Shown here piece by piece: positions 36,068 to 47,355 of a stretch of DNA of 64,000 nt. The stretch covers positions 186,001 to 250,000 of the forward strand of contig JAPVLO010000886.1 in NCBI GenBank assembly GCA_027257055.1. Reading direction: 5' to 3'. Every line of letters starts with the position of its first letter. Within the stretch, counting starts at the first letter, position 1. This stretch comes from Cephalopachus bancanus (lineage: Eukaryota; Chordata; Mammalia; Primates; Tarsiidae). A program made the translations under genes and the position numbers. The notes beneath the pieces are model-generated. The model worked only from the letters and a program-made list of their open reading frames with translations, was not told the DNA's origin and did no database searches.

Positions 36068-36184
36068 TTATTGTAGAGATGAGGGCTCACCAAGTTTCCC
36101 AAGTTGATCTCGAACCCCTGGGCTCAGGCAATCCTCTGCCTCTCAAAGTGCTGGGATTACAGGTGTGAGCCACCAGGCCAGCCT
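36068..36184 (-). mobile_element. Alu left-monomer fragment
   Basis: Antisense left arm only, from 'tttattgtagagatgaggg' to 'gtgagccaccaggccagcc'. Could be a free left Alu monomer or a truncated dimer. No clear TSD. Confidence 0.8.
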
Positions 36185-38531
36185 CAGTATTCTTTTGAAA
36201 GCCTATATAATTCAGTTGTATAACACACAGGCATAGAATATTGTATGTATGACAAATTTAAAAACAGTGTGTCACAGTAAATGTTTCAAAATTAAAGTGA
36301 TAATACATAGTAAAACAAGTGTTTTAAAGATATAAACAAATGATATAATATGTTAAATTTTGCAATGAATTATGCTAAAATATAAATAATGCTTACTTTT
36401 TGGGGTCAATGCTGGATGTTTATAAGCCTGATGGTTTATTAGATAGTAGGTCAGTTTTGTGATCAAATCTGAACTTCACTACTAACAAACATACTTTGAC
36501 CACAGTGAATAACTAGACTGAAATCTTCCCTAATGGATATTAATTCCACTATTTCTACCAGGAAGGTATGGGCAGATTGCTAAGAGATTTTTTTATTATT
36601 GGGAAATTATGAATGCCATTTTCAGTAATGCTGACATTTGGATTTATTTTACAACATTTAAAAAGACACATAAAATCAGTCATAGTCTCTCAATATTAGA
36701 AAAAGCAGACCAAAAATTGTAGATACTTTTAGTTCTCTACCTGTTTATAGATCTATCATTGCTCAAATTTATAGAATTCATGTTGTGTTCCAAGAAGTAT
36801 GTGAAACTGGGATTTGAAGCTTTAGTATAATTCTAGAACCAGATCCTAAGCAAAGCATTTAAATTGACAGAATACGGATAAGGCAAATTATAATTCCAGA
36901 TCACTACTCAGTGATTCCAATTAGGATTACTCATTTTAGCAATATCAATGACAATGCTTAGTGCACTATAAAAACATATTTTAAACTGACAAGTTTAACA
37001 AGTTATGCTGTATTTGGGGTATGGGAAACAATTTGCTTACCCCTGTCCTTCTTAATGACAAAGAAAGACTATGTTAATAAGAATTTTTTTACAGTTTTTA
37101 TGGAGGTACTGTTCTTTTAATATTGCTACTAAGTCTTTAACCACTTGAGAGTGCAATGTTGCACTGTGAATATGGAAGAACACACTGAACTTCTGATGAA
37201 CTCCTTTCCTCTACCATAGTTGAGGGTTTTCTTTTAATCCAACTTTTATTTCATGCCCAATATCGATGAGTCAGTGATTTCGTGAGGGTTTTATATCATT
37301 TTGTTTTTTGCTATTTACAACCTTGCTTAAGTTTCTAATGCCAGATTTTCTTTTCCCATGATTTCACATCAAGTTCTATAAATCATATGATTTTCTAACC
37401 CAAAGGGATTAGCACTTTTCATGATCTGCTATACAATTTCTCACATATTGCAATATAAATTGCTATATCATCACATAAAATATCCATTGCTTCTAAGCAT
37501 ATTTATTCTATTCATTAAATTTTCACTAGTTGTAGGGGTTCATATAAATTATTTTACATAAGGTATGTATTTAAACTCATTAGATGGAATTTTTCCTTTA
37601 ACATGAAGTTGAACATGGAGTGAGGGTAGGCAGGGTTCTCTTAATTTACTGCCCTTTTTTTCTCGATGAACATTACTCAGTACTCATTAATTCAATTAAA
37701 AGCTCTAATTTTGGTCAAAATTATTTTTTGTTTTTAAACTCCTTGGCCAAATTACCCATGCTTCTTTTAGCATGTTCAACATTTCAGATTCTCTATACAA
37801 GTAGAAACTGACTTAACTTGCCAATGTAAATGGATTGTTGTAGTTCATTTTTTCCTAATAACATATAAACTAAGGCAGCATATATGAATTTTAGTTTGAC
37901 TTCTAATGATGGTAAATATAGCCAATTATTGCCAACATAAATAGACGTATTTATGTAAATTTATTGACCAACATAAAATATTCTTATCATCCTTTACTAC
38001 ACTTTGGAGAAAGTAAAATTAATGTTAATCATTATAATGACTCATATTTATTCCTGTTAGCTCTAAAGTTGTGCTTCCTTTATTATTAGAAAGATAAAAA
38101 ATTTAAAGCAGCGTGTATGAAATATACTGTATTAAGACTGAGTAGAGTTATTAGACATTGTAAATTGCTATTTGCATTTTGATCAATTAAATGTTTTAAA
38201 AAAAACAAATTATGCTGATACCTACTGTATAGTTTCTTATGTTATCCTTTACTAGACTATAAGACAAATATATTTATTTTAATCCACCATGAATCATCAG
38301 GATTTAGGATAGTTCTGAGCAAGGGGAAAATTGTTATTACTGAGCCTCTTCCAGATAGGTACACCTAATGACTGCTAGAAAATATAGCATGAGAACAATT
38401 TTTGCTGAAAGGCGAAGCCACATTTTTTTCCAGAAGCTTTTAAGGAAGCTAAAATTATTTGTGTTCAAGAATACTTCTACAGCTTAAAACTCACAGTTAT
38501 TTTTATGTTCGAACATGGTATTTTTGAATGT
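36185..38531. other. Unique AT-rich DNA, no gene seen
   Basis: No repeat or exon-like signal recognised in 2.3 kb. Confidence 0.5.
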
Positions 38532-38546
38532 AATATACACATTTTA

Positions 38547-38844
38547 CTTATTTATTACTATTTTTTTTTGAGTTGGAGTCTCACTCTGTCACCCAGACTG
38601 GAGTGCAGTGGCCGCTCCCGGCCACCGCAGCTTCGACCTGCTGGGCTCTGGCGATCCTTCCGCCTCAGCCTTCCAAGTAGCTGGAATTACAGACATGCGC
38701 TACCACGCCCGGCTGATTTTTTGATTTACTGTAGAGATGAGGTCTCACTGCCCAGGCGGGTCTTGAACCCGCGGGCTCAGGCAATCCACTCACCTCAGCC
38801 TCCCAAAGGCGGGATTACAGGCTGAGCCACCGAGCCCGGCTTGC
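38547..38844 (-). mobile_element. Young-type Alu
   Basis: Complete antisense dimer with derived right arm 'gtggccgctcccggccac', a perfect inverted stem. TSD 'aatatacacatttta' at 38532-38546 and 38845-38859. The 106-codon frame across it is antisense Alu. Confidence 0.96.
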
Positions 38845-38859
38845 AATATACACATTTTA

Positions 38860-39274
38860 GTTGGTGAAAAACTGGTGTCAAATATCAATGGCTTTTTGCA
38901 GAAACGTGTGTAAAGATGAGCTGAAACTCTGGGGTCTAGTGCATAAAACACTATGTTTTCACATCTGGGACTGCATTTCAAATTTAATCTGAAGGACTTG
39001 ATGAAATATGCCAAACTGCCTGAAAACAATTTGGTTAGCTAGTGAACTGTGGTGTCTGGAGACCTATAGACACTAAAACCACTTTTCTTTGCTTTTTTCC
39101 TCTGCTTTCTCACTCCAGATAACTACAGACAACATACATGCAATATATACTAACATTGCAATGAAGACACAAGCACAGATGCTTTTTACTGTAATGAAAG
39201 ATGGCATTTATTCAGTGCCCAGATTATCATTATTATTAGGATACTAGTATGAAATATGATGCAGATGTGCTAAC
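38860..39274. other. AT-rich DNA, no gene seen
   Basis: No repeat or gene recognised. Confidence 0.5.
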
Positions 39275-39289
39275 AAAATGTGGTATTGG

Positions 39290-39375
39290 GGGCAACCCCT
39301 TTGGGTCCCCTCTCCTGTGGGAGCTTTCCTGTCCTCTCAATAAATCCTGCTTTCTCACTAAAAAAAAAAAAAAAA
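39290..39375 (+). mobile_element. Short LTR-derived retroposon (TINE-like), copy A
   Basis: A 70-nt core starts GGGCAACCCC and has AATAAA at 39339-39344, then 15 nt and a 16-A tail. TSD 'aaaatgtggtattgg' at 39275-39289 and 39373-39387. The AATAAA-proximal part resembles the R/U5 boundary of class I ERV LTRs. The TSD and A-tail are the signature of L1 machinery. The youngest looking of the three copies. Confidence 0.92.
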
Positions 39376-39387
39376 ATGTGGTATTGG

Positions 39388-40224
39388 TCCCACATTATTA
39401 TAGAGTATGGGTTTTCTGACAAACTGTAGTATATTTCAATAAAAGTAGTAACTAAATTCATGTTTATAATAATGTATCTTTATGCTTTAAGTTTTACTTT
39501 TGTCAGATAACTAAAATGGAAAACAAGGAAATATAGTGACATAAATTGTCTACTTTTTTCTCTTCATATATATGGAATGTTCATTAGAAAAAATTTTCTC
39601 AGGGCTTTCTCACACCTAGTTAGTTTTTGCTTCACTTCTCATTAATGGACCTAGAAAAAATGGGCTAAAAAATATTCGAACATTTCACAGAGAAATCAGA
39701 ATTATCCCTTATTTGATGGATATTGATGGTTGACAGAGAGTCCACTTGGCATTTTGAAAAATAAAGTAAGAAGTTAGGTATTGTTCTTCTTAATGTTTTA
39801 ACTGAAATGCAAATAACAAAAAATAAATTTAAAAGAAAGCAAATGGATATAGCACAACTCAAAAGACTGAAAATAAAATAAAGAGAAATCAAATGGATAT
39901 AGTGCAGGTCTCTTCCTTAAGAGACCATTTATCTCATTCTAAATTAAATGAGCTTCTATACTTTCAAACTGATGCCTATACGAGATAAATTCTATCAAAT
40001 ACTCTTACTAGTTTCCAATTTTGGGGAGTCTTTATTTAATAATTTAGTTTGGTTTTTAATTGTATTGAAAGAGAAAAATGAACAAATTAGCAACAACTGA
40101 AAATCTGGAATGGAATTATATATAAAGAAGGAACTTATAATATACAGATATAGCTCCCCTAAAATGATCTCACATCTTCAAATATGAAGGTCTTTTAATT
40201 GATTAAACAATGTATATTTTCTAG
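39388..40224. other. AT-rich DNA, no gene seen
   Basis: Contains a repeated phrase 'gcaaatggatatag' (39838-39852) / 'tcaaatggatatag' (39888-39902), a short local duplication. Otherwise nothing. Confidence 0.5.
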
Positions 40225-40940
40225 TTTGTAAAATGGAAATAATAATCACATTTGTCTCACTAGGTTATTGTAAGGTTTTACAAAGTATACAAAGGGGACC
40301 CAACAAAAACTGGAATTTATGTATAAAAAATTGTGCATTTATTCTTACTCCAGTCACCTGCAAATTACTCTCCATTCAATGCAATACATTTATTGATATG
40401 CTTTTCCCTCTGCTCAAAACAGTTTTTGAACTGTCAATTTTGATGCCTTTTAGTGCTTTTATTATTTTATATTTCGCCCCTTCCATATTTGCAAAATGGT
40501 TCCCATTGAGGACATTTTTTATCCAGGGTGTAAAAAAAAATCGCTTGGGATGAGATCAGGTCAATAAGGAAGGTGGGGAATGGGAGGTCATGTAGCTTTT
40601 GGTAAAAAAAAATTGGTGAACATTCAGCGCTATATGGGCAGGTGCATTGTCATGGTGGAAGAACCAGCCACCTGTTTGCCACAACAGGATGTTTTTTCCT
40701 CACATTGTGATGCAACCTTCACAAAACTTGCAGATAAAAACTTTGATTGATCATTTGCTCTGAAGGAACAAATTCTGAATGTATTACAAGGGGCCCACCC
40801 TCAAAAGAACAAAAAGGTAATTCCAATTTTTTTGGAGGTCCTGTCAGTGTATTAAATAAGTTCACATATCTAAAAATAATTTTGACAGTGCCTTAAATAT
40901 AGAAGTGTTCTGCAAGTTTTAACTATTATCATTATTATCA
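40225..40940 (-). mobile_element. MIR SINE, interrupted by mariner
   Basis: 'gtttgtaaaatggaaataataatc' and 'ggttattgtaaggttt' at 40225-40287 continue after the mariner with 'gacagtgccttaaatata' to 40940. Antisense MIR order. Confidence 0.8.
40288..40849 (-). mobile_element. Mariner, internally deleted, copy 2
   Basis: Same family as 16811-17382 in the opposite direction. The ends are 'tacaaaggggacccaac' and, reversed, 'gacaggacctccaaaa', within a TA duplicated at 40286-40287 and 40850-40851. On the minus strand an HDNAPAH motif (second catalytic Asp region, 40634-40654) is intact, while the PPYSPDL region (40553-40576) is degraded. About 562 bp, so most of the N-terminal half is gone. Confidence 0.88.
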
Positions 40941-43435
40941 GTGGAGATACTACTATGATTGCATACATTGTATCTACATGATTTTAAGGCAATGGGTGCC
41001 AAAATAGTAGCTTATTGTTGGAATTAACTGTAGCAAAAACCATAATATGAAAATAGTGCTTCTGTTCCACCTCTCTCAGTGTACCTTGCTTTTGGTATTT
41101 TTGGTATCTGCCATCCACATCCTGTTTCCCCACTGCAGCATTTAATATCCTCAATCAACCAATGGAACTGATACCAGTGTTGTACTGTCCGATATAATCT
41201 AATTTGGACAACATTCTGGAATTTAAAATTGTTTTTCCCTTTCTTTTCCTTTAAATATGTCTAAAGCAACATTTTCCTGTGCAATTTATTGTTTATTTAG
41301 GCATTGCTTTTGATCTAATACACTAATAGCTAAATAAATGTTTCTATGCTTTGAGTGACAGCTCCATTTATTTCAGTTTTCACGTATGAATACTTATATA
41401 TTGATGAATAAACAAATGTACTTGAAATGGAAAAGATAAATATTATTTCAACACATTTTAGTAAATTAAGGACTGAGTACTATTGGGTTAAAACAAGAGG
41501 GAAAATAAATTAGTGAGGATGTTCACATATAAATGAGTAGTCAACAATTGTTATGATGAGGTCAGAGACTTAGATTTAGTTTAAAAGTGAAACAGCTGTG
41601 TTTTATTCTGTGTGGACTTGGTAATTGTATGGACAATACTGCCCAAGAGCATCATTTATTACAAAGACACCTATTTACTTTTTAAAAAATTTTCTTTTAA
41701 CTAGTTAATACACATCACGATTTTTATATAAACTATTTAATAGAAATGTATTTCATCTTACCTAATAAATATTTCCAGGAAAGTTTATCATGTGTTTGTA
41801 CTTCCTTAAATCATATTTAATTTTAACATTTTAAAAGGGAATAATCATAGTCAGGAATATGATGCACATTATTCTAAAACACTTATTTTATATAAAGTTA
41901 GTAGGGGCAATGATAGAGATGACATTTAAAATTACCATTAATTATAGCTTCAATTTTGACTAATTAATTTTTTGTCAGTTATAATCTGATGATGACTAAT
42001 GCAACTGTTCTCATTTGTTTCTTATCTAATAAAACCATTAATGAATCAAATAACTGTTAACTACACTTTCATTTCTTATTTACCTTCCATTTGTACATAT
42101 ATACATTAGAGATGAGCAGGCATAAAATCTGCTAATTTTTACAACCTATCACGTACACGTATTTATCTCTTTCACTATGATCGGAAAGAAAAATCAGTAC
42201 ACAACTTTCACAGATTCACTCTGTGGTTAAAACACATTATCAAGGACACTGGATGAATTATCCAGAAAGGAATAACTGACTTCTCACATTTGACTCCACA
42301 ACCGTGTGTTTTAACCAGATTCCACTTCCCAAATAACATGTCCCATCATTTCAAAATCAAAATCAGGGACAACAAAGATACTTATATAGTGATTTTACAG
42401 AAAACATATCAGGATGTTGATTTGTGGAGAAATCAAAATCACTGTTTATAAAAGCAGAAAATCAAGTATTTGAAAAACTTGTCCTCCAATGTCAACATGT
42501 TTGTCTGAAATATATTCAATGACTATCAAATAGCATAATTAGATGTGCAAATATTTTCAAAATAAATACATTTGATGAAAGGTATTGGGCCCTTTTGATT
42601 AGTCACATTTTTTCAGAACGCAAAGTTATTATATAGTGTTTGCATTTGTGAGTTAATAGCAATGCTATGATATATTCCTTAGTTACAAGATTTCCATATT
42701 TAGAGTGTTAAAGTAATTTACATAGAGTATGTAATTAGCAGATGAGAGATGAATTGAAAAATAAATTCTTACTTTTTTAAACATATTGATATTACAATTT
42801 CTTTCCAAATATTTTTTCTTATGGAATGTTAAAATGACTGTGTGTGTGTTTGAGGAGGAAAGGTATATATGCATATGTGCCCTATATGCATATTTGGTAG
42901 CTTTAAATAGTTAAAAAGCAGTTTCAGAAAAACAAATGCTCCAATTTGTTAAAATTGCAGAAGCTTTACTCTCTTACCATATAGAGGGACCTCACAGATG
43001 AATAAACCATAGTTGTAACTTTTTAGGTTCAGTGCAATATAGCAAAGATCTGCTGTAACCCAGTTCCAAATTCTTAAAGTTTATACTGGCAACTGATGTA
43101 GTATAAAAATGGTTATGAGGTGTTAAGCTAGCAAAATGAGTTGTCTAATTGCTCTATGATGCTTAATAGTGTATTAAGAGTAATTGCTTTTCAGTTCTGT
43201 AATGCATTTCCTCCTTTTGAACAAATTCAACAAATTATTGCAAAATTATATACTTTATTATTTTATCTTTGAAAATTAACCAGGGTTTATATACCTGAAT
43301 GCCCAGAAGTAGAAAAATCATATTTTGAAGCAAAAGCATCAGACACATGATTTATAACCTTTGCAAACACTTTAAAATCATGACTTAATCTACTGTGTGA
43401 CATTATTAAAATATCAATAGATGAAAATAACATAT
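40941..43435. other. Unique AT-rich DNA, no gene seen
   Basis: Contains a short inverted repeat: 'tggttaaaacaca' near 42222 and 'tgtgttttaacca' near 42305. Otherwise nothing recognised. Confidence 0.5.
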
Positions 43436-43754
43436 AGTTTTCCCTTGACAACCACAGGAGAGATTGGTTTCAGGACCTCCTTCAGATACCCAAATTTATA
43501 GGTGTTCAAGTCCCTGATATCAAATCATGTAGTATTTGCAGGTAACTTACACACGTCCTCTTACATAATTTAAATCATATGTAGATTACTTGTAACACCT
43601 AATACAAGGTAAATGTTACATAAATACTTATTATACTATATTTTTATTTGTATTATTTTTTATTGTTGTATCTGTTGTTTTTTTCCAAATATGTTTGATT
43701 TGTAGTTGGCTGAATCTGCGGCTACAGAACCATGGCTATGGATGATTGATTGTA
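43436..43754. mobile_element. Tigger-type non-autonomous DNA transposon
   Basis: The ends 'tatagttttcccttgacaac' and '...gattgattgta' and the internal phrases 'gagattggtttcaggacctc', 'gtgttcaagtccctgatatc' and 'ttggctgaatctgcggctac' match a well known Tigger-derived element. TA flanks. Confidence 0.8.
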
Positions 43755-45657
43755 TTTGAGATTTTACAAAACATCAACAACACTTTTTTGAGACAATAAA
43801 AGATGGCTTTAAAAGTTAAAAACAGTATGAACTCAGATGAAACTCAGTCTCCTTTTCTTTCTTCATATTCAACTCTTTGAAAGTACAGTTACACTGCACC
43901 ATTTATTTCTGTGAAAGGGTCAGAGTTTAAAAATTTGAAAGATTTGAAATCATGCACTCATCAGTGCTATTCCTTGGCTATCAAAAGTTAGAGATTTTGT
44001 TATCTTCTCTTTATCTTTATTGTTTTAGACTGACTTCCTACATGAGGGAGTTCTGATTTTGTAAAGTTGCTGTGTTGTTTTATCAGAGTGAGGAAGAAAA
44101 TAGTTTTGGTTAGTTAAGCATAATATCTATCACTTGACAATCGTTTATTAAAGCATTAGGTTATAATATAGTAATGACACTATAATATTTGCCAAAACCA
44201 TAGCAAATATCAGGTAAACCTTTTTCTAAATGATTCAGAATGTCCATATGGATATCAGTGATTGACAGGAATCATTATGAATATCAATCATCTCTCTACT
44301 GGCAAAATGGATAAATTGTGTTGAATACAGATTTGTCATAGACAAAATGGTAGGTAAGCAGCATTTACTAAAAATGTCATGCTGAAGTATTGGCAAACAT
44401 CTCTTCTTTATTTCAGTGTTTCAGTTCTGAGAGAAGAGCAGGTAGCATCAAATAAACATGGAACAAAATGTGATGTTTTAGAGTCATACAAAGGCCAAAG
44501 GTGGAAAGTATTTTTCTTTTCTCTCATTCCCTACCTAAAATCTAGGAGACAGGTTAGGAAAGGAAAATGGCAGGGATGGGAGTGTTAAATGTCTGGGTGG
44601 AAAGGGTAAGTCAAAGAAGAGATGTGTTTTCCATGAAGAAACAACTTTTTCCATTAGATAAGAAACAATCTTTTTCTTGGATATAAATTTAGAAATATGA
44701 GAAAATAATACTTTCTACCCCTGGCCTTTGTATGACTCTAGACTCCTATGACAGTTTTCCGTGATAAAACTTTGAAGCCTGTTCTTCCTTCAGAATTAAA
44801 AAAATGTAACTAACACAGAGATAATTTTTCAACACATCTGGATGACATTTATAGTAAAATATGCCCCCCTATAAATCTGTCTACTGTAAATCTGTATTAA
44901 CCACAATTTCTCCAGAAGAGTTGCTGAGAGTTTGGGGTTTGAATTGTAGGTGAGACAAGAAGCAGTGAGCTGGTTGGTCAAAATAAATTTGAAGCTTTTT
45001 TGATATTGTAGGATAAGTGGCAAGGTTGAGTATGGGCCTATAAAGAAAATGATAATCCAATAATTCAAGGCCTCTTCTTTATTTTCTTCCTCCTATAATT
45101 TGCCTTCTCTTTCTTTCTCATTCTGGCTTCTCTTCAAAAACAGCACTGTCAGTTTTTTTTTATATAACTTTCTCCTTTTTTGTTCTCTTTGGCTTTTTTT
45201 TCCTTCCTCAAAAAGAGATAAATATTACCATGATTAAATTATTTTTCTTAATTTTCTCTTGTAGATACTAGATTGATTATGAAGAAGAATAATGATTCTT
45301 TACAGGGAAGGAGTTATCAAATAAGGAATAAGGCAGTAAAGGAGGTTTACTCTTGGCAAAACAGAACAAAAAAAAGAACGTGGGAACCACTTATTATCAC
45401 AGGGATAAGTAACAACTTTAGAAGTACAGTAAAAGTATAAAAGTTGAGAACAAGTTGTCAGAGATAATATATATATTTATGAAATATATAGAGAGATAAA
45501 TGATACATACTACCTAAATACTATAAACTGTCATACTATATAAAATGAGAAGTTGAAAATGTGTATAAAATAAAATTATAATAACATTTTGTTAGCACTC
45601 TCAATAGGATTATGGCACAATGTGAGGAAAATATTGACAAAGTAGGGTTTTTTTGTC
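43755..45657. other. Unique AT-rich DNA, no gene seen
   Basis: No repeat or gene recognised. Confidence 0.5.
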
Positions 45658-45672
45658 TAATGAATTATTTCT

Positions 45673-45780
45673 TTTTATTTAACGTTTAAATTTTTATTTT
45701 AAAAGTTTAGGGTACAATTCAGGGTTAAGTATACACATATTCAGTGTATAGGTACCATTTTTGATGAGGTGTGCCACCCC
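45673..45780 (-). mobile_element. Short L1 3' end, reverse
   Basis: Antisense of the L1 3' UTR end: 'ttagggtacaattcagggtt', then 'gatgaggtgtgccacccc'. TSD 'atgaattatttct' at 45660-45672 and 45781-45793. Only 108 bp, so severely 5'-truncated. Confidence 0.88.
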
Positions 45781-45793
45781 ATGAATTATTTCT

Positions 45794-47264
45794 AATGAAT
45801 TCCTTCTTTAATTTGCCTTATGCTTTTATGCAACTGTTCTTGGTTCCCAGATAACTTCCCAAGAAACATCCTTTCATACACCAGGCATGACCTATAGCAT
45901 GGCTCTTGTGCTTTTTTACCCTCACATTTTTGTCTACATTGTTCTGTTAGTGTTTAATCTCAGTCCTTACTCTTTACCCCCCAAAACTGATAACTATGAT
46001 AAAAATGATAAACTGAAACAAACAAGCAAAAAGACAATACAACGAGTCTTTTCACCTCACTCTATGGTGGTAGCATATTTAACTTTTGACAATCTCTATG
46101 ACTCTGCAATAGAAGTTTTGGGAATTATGGCCAACTAGGAGAAGTGATATTCCAGACCAGGCAAATTTTGCAACATTTCTGTATTTTCTGTGTGAATATT
46201 TTAAAATTAGACGTATGGTGCCACAGTAAGTTGTTTCCTTGCAAATAGATGAGAAATCTCAGAAAATGTGTGTCTTTGCCAAACAAATCATGGGTAATTG
46301 GTATTTTCCAGTTTGTCAATGTTTAATAGATACAATCGTTTTATCTTTACAAATTTAATTCAATCTTATTTTTATCTCCATTGTCATTCTTAGTTCTAAA
46401 CTGAAATTTTGATTACTTGTTGGTAGACATACAGTACATTTCCCTGACTGCTTCTGGAGATAGATGACCAATTGTCAGTAAGTAAGACTATAGGAAAGTG
46501 ATTACTACAATTATAACCAGTATCTTGACATACAGAAATAAGAGAAGCCTGTTGTTGTAGTGTTTTTTTAAAAAAAGGATATTAGTTCTGATTGATCTAT
46601 GTGTATTCTTTGTTAGGAAAAATGGAAAATAAATTCCCAAATATTCTGAATAGCATTATTTACCTTGCTCTAGGGAGAAGATAATGATTTCTAAACATTT
46701 TTAAAGAATGGTACATAATCCTAAATTTTAAGTTTTCAACATGGAAAATATGTTACTTCTAAACCCCCAAAGAAAGACTTATAACATGTTCACAAGTTGA
46801 GCTCTTTTCTTCAGTGTCAACACTTTAGTTTTACATATTTTTGCTCTACTATGTTTACCAGTGTAATTAAGTTTGAAAGCTTAAAGGATGAAGGCATAAG
46901 TAATATCAGAATGAGTAATTAAGAATAACTTCACAGTGATTTTAAGTTCTTTCATACTTACAAAGGAAAAGAAAAAAACCAAAAACTTATATTTGAAGAT
47001 TTCATAGAGCGCTTGTTACAAAAAGAATAATATATTATTGTAGGCTATTGCACATCTGATATGATTCGTCTCCCTGCTGTGTCAAACAACAGAAGCAGGA
47101 CTGTAGTTACAAAAGCTGATTAGAAACTGTGACAAAGCATCTTCACTTTAAGGGATGTTCATCTTCCATGAAGCATATTCAGCTCAATTGTATAATAGAT
47201 AAATTTTTTGAGGTGTTTATTCTGAAAGTCTAAAGTCAGTAAATAATTTAGATTCTTGCTGCTC
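45794..47264. other. Unique AT-rich DNA, no gene seen
   Basis: No repeat or gene recognised. Confidence 0.5.
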
Positions 47265-47355
47265 CACCTTCATCATTTTAAAGATGAGAAACCTAAGGCC
47301 TAGGAAGGAGCGGTAACAGCTGGTTTTTATCTGAGGGAAGACTAGAACCAAAATG
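47265..47355 (+). mobile_element. MIR-like fragment
   Basis: 'catcattttaaagatgagaaacctaaggcctagg' followed by a 'gggaagactagaacc' phrase resembles the MIR core. Diverged. Confidence 0.55.

Noticed and set aside
38505..38825. 106-codon open frame reading [17 protein letters not shown] protein, and similar frames at 9141-9572, 49866-50207, 50785-51102 and 56492-56860
   Set aside because: These are antisense translations of Alu arms. The same peptide recurs wherever Alu is reversed.
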